A stretch of 64,000 nt of DNA. Origin: JACCZR01 sp963830065. GTDB taxonomy: Bacteria; Actinomycetota; Thermoleophilia; Solirubrobacterales; Thermoleophilaceae. Where the stretch lies: contig CAWHLA010000006.1 of NCBI GenBank assembly GCA_963830065.1, positions 124,001 through 188,000 of the forward strand, written 5' to 3'. How positions within the stretch are numbered: the first letter of the stretch is position 1; each line of letters opens with the position of its first letter. The position numbers and the translations under genes were made by a program. Under the pieces are notes generated by a model. The model did not search any database, was not told the DNA's origin, and saw only the letters and a list, made by a program, of their open reading frames with translations. Shown one piece after another: positions 56,901-64,000 of the stretch.

Positions 56901-57021
56901 CGAGCGAGCGGGTGGTGGTCAGCGAAGGCTGGGGGCAGCCGGGCGTGCGAGCCGGGGATCGGTCCTAAAGCCAGCGCAAGTCCTCGTTCTCCGCTTGAAA
57001 GGCAGGAGGAGAACGCCGACT

Positions 57022-57942
57022 GTGTCCGAAGGCATGCGCCGCTCCGCCCCCGCCGCCGCCCTTGTCCTGGCCTTCGTGCTGGCGCCCTCCGCGGGCGCAG
57101 CCAGCAGCGGCGGAGCCAAGCTGCCCACCGCCGGCGGCGGCACCCGGGTCGGTCAGGCCGCTCCCGAGCCCGCTCCGGTCAAGCCCCGCAGCCGCCCGCC
57201 GGTGTTGCGGATGTTCAGGCTGTCGGGCACAAGACTCCGGTTCCGGATCGACTCCTCCGACCGCCGGATCCGCGTGCGGGTGGTCCTCAGGCGGCCGCGC
57301 TCGCGGCGCACGGTGTCGAGCATCAAGCTCGGGCCGGTGCGCACCCGCCGGGCGCGGACCGTGGCGATCGAGACCACGAGCCTCGCGGTCGGCCGCTACG
57401 TGGTGGGCCTCGCGGCCCGCGACGGCCGCGGCCGCCGGGTCCGCCGCGGCAGGGGCGTGCGCTCCACCCGCGTGCTGACGGTCAAGGCCCGGCGGACGCC
57501 GCGACCGCCGTCGACCGGCCACCGCTTCCCCCTCGTGGGCCCCTTCAGCTACGGGGGGCCGGGCTCTCGCTTCGGCGCCGGGCGGCCCGGGCACATCCAC
57601 CAGGGCCAGGACCTCCAGGCCCCCGCGGGCACCCCGATCGTGGCCCCGCACGGCGGCACGATCAGAACCGTCGCCTACCAGGCGGGCGGCGCGGGGAACT
57701 ACATCGTGCTGCGCAGCGACGGCGAGAACCGCGACTACGTGTTCATGCACCTGGCCACGGGCTCGACACGCGTACGGGTCGGAGACCGGGTGAGGACCGG
57801 CCAGCGGCTGGGCGACGTCGGCACCACCGGCAGCTCCAGCGGTCCCCACCTGCACTTCGAGGTGTGGGTGGGCGGCTGGTACACCGGCGGCAAGCCGGTC
57901 GACCCGCTGCCGCTCCTGAAGGCCTGGGAAGCCGGCGGTTAG
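57022..57942 (+). CDS. Secreted M23 (LytM) family peptidase
   Basis: 306 aa. Signal peptide MRRSAPAAALVLAFVLAPSAGA preceded by four residues; a basic Ig-like middle part (RRIRVRVVLRRPRSRRTV); then the M23 domain HIHQGQDLQAPAGTPIVAPHGG (HxxxD Zn ligands), MHLATGSTRVRVGDRVRTGQRLGDVGTTG and GPHLHFEVWVGG (HxH). It presumably cuts or remodels peptidoglycan. AGGAGGA 11 nt before GTG 57022 sets the start; ATG 57034 is the alternative. Its stop overlaps the convergent lipoprotein gene. Confidence 0.88.
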   Translation: MSEGMRRSAPAAALVLAFVLAPSAGAASSGGAKLPTAGGGTRVGQAAPEPAPVKPRSRPPVLRMFRLSGTRLRFRIDSSDRRIRVRVVLRRPRSRRTVSSIKLGPVRTRRARTVAIETTSLAVGRYVVGLAARDGRGRRVRRGRGVRSTRVLTVKARRTPRPPSTGHRFPLVGPFSYGGPGSRFGAGRPGHIHQGQDLQAPAGTPIVAPHGGTIRTVAYQAGGAGNYIVLRSDGENRDYVFMHLATGSTRVRVGDRVRTGQRLGDVGTTGSSSGPHLHFEVWVGGWYTGGKPVDPLPLLKAWEAGG

Positions 57943-59363
57943 TCGAAGCGCTGGATGACGCGGCCGGTCAGGCCGTCCGGGGCAGCCTGAACCGACGCGT
58001 CCAGCCGGCCCAGCGGCCGCAGGAAGATCGAGGGGGCGATGGCGTCGCCCAGGCCGCCAGCCGGGGCAAACTGACGGACGAAGGCGGCCCGCAGCTCCTC
58101 GGGCCTGGCCGTCACCACCAGGGCGCCCCGGGCGCCCGGGACCTTGCGGCCGCGCGCGCGGGCCATCGCGCGCGCCCGGCGAGCGCTGTTGGCGAACACC
58201 AGCGTGTCCCCGAACAAGCCGAACGCGGCGTCGGAGCCGATTCGGTCGAGCAGGTACACGCCCCCGCCGTCGCGGGGCGGGGTGATGGAGATCACGTCCC
58301 CTTGGAGCCGGCGCGCGGCGTCGGCGGCCTTGCGCGCGATGTTGGCGAGCGTCCGCCTCATCGCGGCGGGGTTGCGCACCTGGGCGCGAAACGCGTACCC
58401 CCGCCCGGGCACGAAGCTGAGGGCGGCGTCGCCTCGCAGCTGCTTGACGAAGTCGCGCGTGAACTCGATGCCCACCCGTTCCTCGAACCGCGGCGTTCCC
58501 AGCCCGGCCCCCGCACCCCGCAGAAACCTCAGCAGCTGCGCGGGGTCGCGGACCGCGATGCCCACCTCCTCGGGTCTCTCCACCACCGACGGCGACGCGC
58601 TCCCCTCGGCCAGCGGCAGGTCCTGAGGGTCGACTTCGTCCTCCGTGCGCATTCGGAAGCGCGCCTCCAACGCGTTTGAGCGCACGATCAGCTTCGCGCC
58701 GATCGTGCGTACCTCGCCGAGGAACGGCCCGGTCTGGGCGCGCGTCCCGCCGGGAATCGCCACCGCCAGCGCGTCGGCGTCCAAGCGCACCGCCACGAGC
58801 GAGTCGCCCTCGACGCCGTCGAGCGCCTCACCGAAGCGGTCGGCATCGATCCCCTCTCCCTCGGTGCCGCGGCGCAGGGCGTTCGACAGCAGCGGGCGCG
58901 AGCCGGAGAGGACCAGGGTCTCCCCGTCGAAGGCATTGAGGTCGCCGGTGCTGTCGCGCAGGATCCGAAAGCCGGCCTCGCTTCCGGCCAGGGTGTAGCG
59001 ACCGGACTCGACCCAGCGGCGGCGCAGCTCGGACAGCTTCTCCGGACGGCGGGGGCGGATCGCGACCACGAGCTTCCGCCGGTCCGACAGGGCCCGCGGG
59101 TCGGAGGCGCCGATCACGGCGGGGTTGCCGAGCACCGGCGCAAGAGCGGGATCCTGCAGCTGGGGGACCAGCTGGGAGCTGAACGGGAACCGCTTGGCGA
59201 TCCTCTGGAGGGCGCGCCGCTGCCGGCTTCCGGAGTCGGTGTCGACCACCGCCAGCATCGGCGCGTCCGGCGGGAAGAAGGCGAGCGTGGGCTCCAGCGG
59301 GTCGCCCGATACTCCGCCGCAGCCGGCCAGGGCCAGAAGGGGGACGACCAGCAGGCGGCGCAC
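57939..59363 (-). CDS. DUF3352-like lipoprotein, second member
   Basis: 474 aa. Lipobox LLALAGCGG, then LEPTLAFFPPDAPMLAVVDTDSGSRQRRALQRIAKRFPFSSQL, DGETLVLSGSRPLLSNAL and two repeated halves (VGIAVRDPAQLLRFLRG, FGDTLVFANSARRARAM). It resembles the lipoprotein at 9884 in plan. It is exported; function unknown. The GTG 59363 is supported by minus-strand TAACTT 7 nt upstream and by the signal peptide. Confidence 0.78.
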   Translation of the reverse strand: MRRLLVVPLLALAGCGGVSGDPLEPTLAFFPPDAPMLAVVDTDSGSRQRRALQRIAKRFPFSSQLVPQLQDPALAPVLGNPAVIGASDPRALSDRRKLVVAIRPRRPEKLSELRRRWVESGRYTLAGSEAGFRILRDSTGDLNAFDGETLVLSGSRPLLSNALRRGTEGEGIDADRFGEALDGVEGDSLVAVRLDADALAVAIPGGTRAQTGPFLGEVRTIGAKLIVRSNALEARFRMRTEDEVDPQDLPLAEGSASPSVVERPEEVGIAVRDPAQLLRFLRGAGAGLGTPRFEERVGIEFTRDFVKQLRGDAALSFVPGRGYAFRAQVRNPAAMRRTLANIARKAADAARRLQGDVISITPPRDGGGVYLLDRIGSDAAFGLFGDTLVFANSARRARAMARARGRKVPGARGALVVTARPEELRAAFVRQFAPAGGLGDAIAPSIFLRPLGRLDASVQAAPDGLTGRVIQRFD

Positions 59364-59370
59364 GCGGCGG

Positions 59371-59376
59371 AAGTTA
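59371..59376 (-). promoter_or_regulatory. -10 element, leaderless start of lipoprotein
   Basis: Minus-strand TAACTT is 7 nt before GTG 59363. It overlaps the stop codon of the upstream AlkZ-like gene (59374). Confidence 0.5.
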
Positions 59377-60318
59377 ATGCCCCAGGAAGCGGGCCACGTC
59401 GGCTGCCTCCGCGGCCACGTCCACCTCGTCGCCGAACCATTCGACTTCGAGCCCCTGCCTGGGCAAGCGCCAGGTACCCACCGCCTCGCCGTCCTTGAGC
59501 ACCACCGGCCGCAGGATCCCGCCACCGGGGAGAATGCGGCGATCGTGCTCGGGCGGCACGATCCACTCGCGCGAGCGGTAGCCGAGCAGGGTGGTGTCGA
59601 ACCCGGCCAGCAGCGCGGCGCCTGGCGGATCCGGCGCCGGATCGGCGACCGGCTCGACGCGCCCCGCCGCCTCCACCGCTCGCCGGGCGTCCGTGAGCGG
59701 CAGGCCCGACCACCGGGCCAGGTCCTCGGCCCCGGCCGGGCCGTAACCCGCGAGGTAGCGACGGGCCATGGTGGCCAGCGCCTCGTCGCGGTCCATCTCC
59801 GGCGGCGGGTCGGCGGCGCGCAGCCGGCCGTCGGCCAACCCGGCCACCACCCCCTGCTGGCTGGCCCAGGGGACGAGCACGTTCACGGCGTACGAGCCCA
59901 GGTCGGGGTGACCGCGGGCGGCGAGCTCGGCCAGGAGCGCGGCCCGGTCGCGGGGCGCGTCGGCCAGCAGGTCGACGATGTCGGGCAGCATCCCCCGGGC
60001 GGTCTCGAGCCCGCCGCGGCGCTCCAGCATCGTCTCGAAGCGCGGGCCCCATCGGGGGGCGCACAGGGCGTGCAGCCACGGCCTGTCCTCCTCGGCGATC
60101 AGGTGGACCGTGCCTCGCACCGTCCACGTGCGCACCAGCGGCGCGGCGTCGACGTCGGCGCGTGTCAGTCCCGGCACCCGGCTGCGCAGCGCCAGCCCCG
60201 CGGCGCGCACGTCCTGGGCCTGGATCCCGCAGACGGCCGACGCCGCCTCGTGCGCCGAGCGGGCCTGCGTGCCCGGCGACAGCCGCTGTGCGGCCAGGCG
60301 CAGCCGCCGTGTGGTCAG
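59374..60318 (-). CDS. AlkZ/YcaQ-like winged-helix protein (DNA glycosylase family)
   Basis: 314 aa. LTTRRLRLAAQRLSPGTQ, HEAASAVCGIQAQDVRAAGLALRSRVPGL, RTWTVRGTVHLIAEEDRPWLHAL, ARRYLAGYGPAGAEDLARWSGLPLTDARRAV, AALLAGFDTTLLGYRSREWIVP and GGGILRPVVLKDGEAVGTWRL are the signatures of the HTH_42 family, in which AlkZ unhooks DNA crosslinks. No ATG, GTG or TTG lies in frame near the N-terminus; the best start is CTG 60318, which overlaps the previous stop (CTGA), mirroring the GTGA/ATGA overlaps elsewhere. Confidence 0.8.
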   Translation of the reverse strand: MTTRRLRLAAQRLSPGTQARSAHEAASAVCGIQAQDVRAAGLALRSRVPGLTRADVDAAPLVRTWTVRGTVHLIAEEDRPWLHALCAPRWGPRFETMLERRGGLETARGMLPDIVDLLADAPRDRAALLAELAARGHPDLGSYAVNVLVPWASQQGVVAGLADGRLRAADPPPEMDRDEALATMARRYLAGYGPAGAEDLARWSGLPLTDARRAVEAAGRVEPVADPAPDPPGAALLAGFDTTLLGYRSREWIVPPEHDRRILPGGGILRPVVLKDGEAVGTWRLPRQGLEVEWFGDEVDVAAEAADVARFLGH

Positions 60319-62423
60319 CTCACTCCGTTGAGCTCGTCGACCACGCCCTGCAGGTCGCCGGTGGCGTAGAAGTCGACGGCGACCAGGTTGGGCTTCAGCC
60401 CGCGCTCGCGCGCGCACACCTGGGCCCGCTCGAGCAGCCGCTTGCGCGAGTTGACCACCTTGGCGTTCGACGGCTTGGGCGCAGGTGCGGTCTCCACCCA
60501 GTTGTTCAGCAGGAACAGCGGGTTGCTCTTTCGGCCGCGCATCGGCCGGCAGCTCTCCGGCGGCAGCAGCGAGTCGACCGTCTTGAAGTCGAAGGGCGTC
60601 TCCTGCACGTAGCCGAACTGCTGGTGGTACCAGGGGTACTTGCGGTCGGTCTTGTTCTCGGAGTACACCAGCACGGGCTGCACCCGGTCGATCAGCTGGC
60701 GCAGCGTCGGCATGCGCGGCCCCATCGGCCCGTCGTAGACGTAGTCGAGCAGGCCCGAGTCCTTGAACAGCTTGGCCGTGTCCTCGGGGCTGACGTCGTC
60801 CTCGATCGAGAGGACCACGACCTCGCCGGGGTTCTCGATCACGAAGTCGCGGATCTCCTCGAGCGCGTCCTCGCCCTTCGTCGCCCCGACCTCGCAGTAG
60901 GCGTGGCACAGGAAGATCTCGCGCTTGCCCTCGCCCTGCTTGTAACCCAGCCGGGTGCGAAGCCGCTTCGCCGTCTGCACGAACTCCGGCCCCACCTCGT
61001 CCTCGATCTTGGCCCGGCTCTTGCTGGCGGCCTCCAGGTCGGTCGCCACGCCCTTGTCGGTCTTCACCCCGTAGTGGGTGTCGATCAGCAGCCCGCGCAC
61101 TCCGTCGTCCAGCTGGCGGCGGATCCCGTGCTCGTGGGTGGCGAACAGCCAGCCGGGCTCGGTGGCCGCGGACATCGCGTTGTGCGCGGAAGGGAAGCTG
61201 ACGTCGTCGACCCGGCGGTTGCACAGCTCGCGGTGGCCGTTGCAAGCGCTGACGGTCGTCGTCGCGTCTTCGCTCCGCAGCGCCCGGCCCGTGAAGATGG
61301 CCGCGACGACCGCGACCAGCACGAGGGCCGCCGCCACCGCGGGGCGCGAGAGGTGCAAGCGGCGCCGGCGGCGGTGAGCCGGCACCTCGGGCTCGGGCGG
61401 CGCGAGCATCCGCATCACCTCGGCCACGCCCACGTACATCAGCGCGATCCCCCCGACCAGGATCAGAAGCTGCGGAATCGAGTCGCGGCCGGCGATCACC
61501 AGTCCGCCCGCGACGATCAGCGCCAGGGCGCGGGCCACCCGCAGGAGCGGCCGGCTCGGCGTCGCGCTCACCCGCGCCCAGCCCGCACGCAGCATCGGCG
61601 CCGCCTCCATGGGGCGGACGAGCGAGGCGGACGCGCCGGCCACGACCGCGCCGACGACCGCGACCAGCACGCCCCAGTCGCGCAGGTCGTCCAGGTATAC
61701 GTCCCACACCGCCCGGGCGGCGTCGCGGGCCTGGCCCTCCTCGACCGCCCCCGTCACCACCAGGCGAGCGACCGCGAACAGCAGCACGGTGGCCAGCCCC
61801 GCCGCCCACCGCGCCCAGCCCGATCCATCCGAACGCCCGGCGGCGGTCGGGCGCCAACAGCACGCCGGCCACCAGCAGCGAGCGCGGCGAGGATCAGGCA
61901 GGCGATCGCCAGGAAGCGGATGCCTTCGGCGATCTGGAGCGCCTGCGTCAGAGCTTGCTCGCTCCCGTCCGAGATCCGCACGAGCTGGGTCTCGAGGTTC
62001 GGCGGGACCCGCTTGGCCGCGGACGGGGAGATCCGCTCCAGCGCCTGGATCACGAGCACCCCCACGTCGCTCACCGCCAGCGACACCGTGGCGCTGTCGC
62101 GGGTGAACACCGAGCGGTGGAGGTCGCGTGGCGCCGGCGCGGAACAGGGCGCGGAAGGGGGCCGAGCGGATGATCCCGTCGGACACCGCGCCGATCACCG
62201 GGCGGACGCCGACCAGGTCGGGGCGGGCCTTGACCGCCTGGTCGGTCACGCGCTCGGAGATGAAGGCACGGACCTCGGGGTCCTCCAAAGCCGTGGTGGC
62301 CCGGTCGGCGAAGGTGTCGGAGTCGAAGACCGTGCGGTCGAGGTACAGCGACACCCCGCCCACGAACGTGAGGACCGCGGCGGTCACGACGAGGGCCTTC
62401 GCGAGTCGCGGACGCCGGGTCAC
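60315..62423 (-). CDS. Membrane protein with PI-PLC-type phosphodiesterase domain; three local frame shifts
   Basis: 702 codons open throughout, but about 110 codons in the middle are in the wrong frame. The N-terminus (KALVVTAAVLTFVGGVSLYLD, FDSDTFADRATTALEDPEVRAFI) is normal to about 62135. The conserved SVFTRDSATVSLAVSDVGVLVIQALE lies in a second frame to about 61875, VLLAPDRRRAFGWIGLG in a third to about 61800, and the first frame resumes at LATVLLFAVARLVV. Each shift is +1, near GCC, GCTGCT and GGGG. Six or so membrane segments precede a PI-PLC X-like domain with SFPSAHNAMSAA (catalytic His) and LLIDTHYGVKTDKG, FLCHAYCEVG. Lipid or lipid-linked substrate is likely. Confidence 0.75.
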   Translation of the reverse strand: MTRRPRLAKALVVTAAVLTFVGGVSLYLDRTVFDSDTFADRATTALEDPEVRAFISERVTDQAVKARPDLVGVRPVIGAVSDGIIRSAPFRALFRAGATRPPPLGVHPRQRHGVAGGERRGGARDPGAGADLPVRGQAGPAEPRDPARADLGRERASSDAGAPDRRRHPLPGDRLPDPRRARCWWPACCWRPTAAGRSDGSGWARWAAGLATVLLFAVARLVVTGAVEEGQARDAARAVWDVYLDDLRDWGVLVAVVGAVVAGASASLVRPMEAAPMLRAGWARVSATPSRPLLRVARALALIVAGGLVIAGRDSIPQLLILVGGIALMYVGVAEVMRMLAPPEPEVPAHRRRRRLHLSRPAVAAALVLVAVVAAIFTGRALRSEDATTTVSACNGHRELCNRRVDDVSFPSAHNAMSAATEPGWLFATHEHGIRRQLDDGVRGLLIDTHYGVKTDKGVATDLEAASKSRAKIEDEVGPEFVQTAKRLRTRLGYKQGEGKREIFLCHAYCEVGATKGEDALEEIRDFVIENPGEVVVLSIEDDVSPEDTAKLFKDSGLLDYVYDGPMGPRMPTLRQLIDRVQPVLVYSENKTDRKYPWYHQQFGYVQETPFDFKTVDSLLPPESCRPMRGRKSNPLFLLNNWVETAPAPKPSNAKVVNSRKRLLERAQVCARERGLKPNLVAVDFYATGDLQGVVDELNGVS

Positions 62424-62474
62424 GCCGTCATTAGAGCCGAAACGCCCGACGCCGGAGCGGGTTGGCCGTCGGAG

Positions 62475-62897
62475 CTACTCGAGCCAGGTGATGCCGTACT
62501 CCGCCGAGACGCGCGCGTAGGCGTCCGGGCCGAGCTCGCCGTCGGCGTCCGCACGCGCCAAGCCGCGGAGGAAGCCCTCGAACCCGGCCGGGGAGACGAC
62601 CACCAGCTCGCGGCCCGAGCGCGGCACCACCCGCCGCTGGGCGTGCGGCACTCCCCGCGGCCCGAACACGACATCGCCGGGACCGGCCTCGAACTCCTGG
62701 TCACCGACCGTGTAGACGTGCTCTCCCTCCAGCACGATGAACAGCTCGTCCTCGCGCTCGTGCACGTGCAGGGGCGTGTCGAGCGGGTCGATCTCCTCGA
62801 TCACCGAGTAGGCGCCGCCTGTGGTCTCGCCGGCGACCTTGATGCGGATCTCGGCTCCGCCGAATGTCAGGCGCTCGTCGCGTTCAGGGAGTGCCAT
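62475..62897 (-). CDS. Cupin domain protein
   Basis: 140 aa. Motif 1 PLHVHEREDELFIVLEGEHVYTVGD, motif 2 GPGDVVFGPRGVPHAQRRV: a canonical metal-binding cupin, similar in layout to the one at 2767. ATG 62897 has GGAGGAG 4 nt upstream. Its start overlaps the 3' end of the monooxygenase gene by 31 nt, so the two are probably one operon. Confidence 0.85.
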   Translation of the reverse strand: MALPERDERLTFGGAEIRIKVAGETTGGAYSVIEEIDPLDTPLHVHEREDELFIVLEGEHVYTVGDQEFEAGPGDVVFGPRGVPHAQRRVVPRSGRELVVVSPAGFEGFLRGLARADADGELGPDAYARVSAEYGITWLE

Positions 62898-64000
62898 TCG
62901 CTCCTCCGGTCGGGGACCGCTGCCCGCAGCGCCGGGACGGGATCCTCCCCGGCTCGGATCCAAGCGGCAACCCCGCCGTCGGGGCGGACCAGGAGCGCGC
63001 TGCCGTCGGGGGCGCCGAGCCCGCGGGCGGCGAGCGGATCGAGGCCTTGGACGGCAATCGGCGGCCCCTCGGTCACCGCCGCCGCGCGGCGGCCCAGGAG
63101 CCGGCGTCCCCGGTGAACAGCGTGAGCCCCTCGCCGACGAGGTCGAGCACCGATCGGCGGCCGTCTCCTCGCTCGGCCCAGACGTGAGGGATGCGGCCGC
63201 CGAGATCGACCTGGAGCTCCGTGGCCGCCTCGCGCGTGGAGCCGGCCGGGTCCACCGATCGCGCGATGTTGTGCTCGACGATCGGCCTGCGCTCGCTCTC
63301 GTAGCTGTCGAGCAGGTCCGGGCCCGCCCACCCGTTCAGCACCCAGGCCAGCTTCCAGCCGAGGTTGAACGCGCCCTGCATGGCCATGTTCATGCCGGTG
63401 CCACCTCGGGGTGTGACGCGGTGGGCTGCGTCGCCGACCAGGAACCCCCGCTCGCGGCGGAAGGTCTCGGCCAACGACACGGTCAGGCTGAACCGGCCTA
63501 CCTGCTCGATGCGAGGGTCGAGGTCGCCTACCCCGGAGCCGATCCGGATCGCCCGGCGTAGGTCCGCGTCGGTCACGTCGTCGGTCGACCGGCCCTCGGG
63601 CGGGAGTGCTCCGTAGATCCAGCGGTTCGGGAGCCCGGCCGGCAGGAAGATGCCGGGGGCGCCGGGATGGGTGAGCGTGTAGAGGCCGTAGCGGTGCTCG
63701 CCCACCAGCTCCCACAGCGGTGCGTGGAACAGCGCCGTGACGCCCGGCTGGAGACGCCCGCTGTCCCACGCGTCGATTCCCAGGAGGTCCCGGGTGACGC
63801 CGTGCGTGCCGTCGGCTCCGACCAGGTAGCCGGCGCGCAAGGTCTCCATCTCCCCGTTCGCGCGGCGCACCTTCACCTCGAAGCCATCGCCCTCGGCGTC
63901 GAGAGCGACCACTTCGGTCCCCAGTTGCACGGTCGCCGCGGGAAGCGAGCGCAGGTAGCGCAGCAGCACCGCCTCGACGTGGTCCTGAGGCACGCAGGCC
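62867..64000 (-). pseudogene. FAD-dependent monooxygenase (5' end outside window), one-base frameshift near 63085
   Basis: Open to the right edge. YLVGADGTHGVTRDLLGI is the NAD(P)H-FAD DG motif, GFLVGDAAHRVTPRGGTGMNMAMQGAFNLGWKLAWVLNGWAG the FAD-binding GD motif of phenol-hydroxylase-type (PheA/TfdB) enzymes. The GxGxxG N-terminus lies beyond 64000. At 63078-63093 (GCCGCCGCGCGGCGGCGG) the frame must shift by -1 to join VTEGPPIAVQGLDPLAARGLGAPDGSALLVRPDGGVAAW, the thioredoxin-like C-terminus, ending at 62867. It probably hydroxylates an aromatic or polyketide substrate; the downstream cupin could act with it. Confidence 0.8.

Noticed and set aside
56817..57021. c-di-AMP riboswitch
   Set aside because: Context is right, but the conserved sequence blocks could not be recognised, so it is not annotated as one.
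60162..63116. 984-codon plus-strand open frame
   Set aside because: Spans four real minus-strand genes; composition is that of an antisense frame and no domain is visible.
1..64000. tRNA, rRNA, insertion sequences, prophage
   Set aside because: No cloverleaf with a CCA-type 3' end, no rRNA-like sequence, no transposase or integrase motifs and no phage genes were seen on reading either strand.

Overview
The window is GC-rich (about 70 percent by eye) with strongly GC3-biased codons, many GTG starts and dense gene packing. An acyl-CoA carboxylase epsilon-like subunit, class III nucleotide cyclase, class F-type sortase, RskA-like anti-sigma domain, NHEJ-type ligase and polymerase and DtxR repressor all point to an actinobacterium. 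The lipoprotein and hypothetical repertoire (DUF3352, DUF2294, PHP/CehA-like) would fit Thermoleophilia/Solirubrobacterales; that placement is inference. The stretch is ordinary chromosome: I saw no rRNA, tRNA, CRISPR, transposase or phage gene.

Layout. 1-14 kb: edge-truncated beta-lactamase-like hydrolase, acyl-CoA carboxylase beta subunit, two cupins, two LuxR-type regulators (one fused to degenerate HD-GYP domains), GH3 enzyme, a tandem pair of secreted paralogues, DUF3352 lipoprotein, ornithine-cyclodeaminase family enzyme, DUF2294-unrelated DUF2332 protein, carboxylase epsilon subunit, rhodanese. 14-22.3 kb: complete assimilatory sulfate block sir-cysH-cysD-cysN-cysT-cysW-cysA-sbp. 22.3-34.4 kb: carboxylase alpha (biotin) subunit, MFS exporter, PHP hydrolase, thioesterase, nucleotide cyclase, metallo-beta-lactamase, HAD, sucCD, a lipoprotein. 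34.4-39.8 kb: envelope cluster with epimerase, coiled-coil membrane protein, solute-binding/VWA protein, HTH-membrane-RskA sensor, DUF4397-sortase and a small HTH protein. 39.8-50.9 kb: aminotransferase, DtxR repressor, ATP-dependent DNA ligase, cold-shock protein, LigD-type polymerase, macro domain, glycerate kinase, desaturase, HAD phosphatase and GpgS (probable glucosylglycerate route), three DUF2294 proteins. 50.9-64 kb: acyl-CoA dehydrogenase-like, methyltransferase, ferredoxin-reductase-like flavoprotein, glycosyltransferase, MrfA helicase, M23 peptidase, second DUF3352 lipoprotein, AlkZ-like protein, PI-PLC membrane protein, cupin and edge-truncated FAD monooxygenase.

Two window-wide patterns matter most. 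First, at least fourteen start codons lack a Shine-Dalgarno sequence and instead have a TANNNT -10 hexamer ending 5-9 nt upstream, so many mRNAs are probably leaderless; in three divergent pairs the two -10 hexamers overlap symmetrically (ANNNTANNNT, shared TA), making one bidirectional promoter. Second, about thirteen single-base indels break or locally shift reading frames, mostly in G/C runs; this suggests uncorrected indel errors in the assembly, although some could be real pseudogenes. The sulfate block also carries a shared inverted repeat next to the -10 element at both its first gene and its binding-protein gene, a candidate operator.
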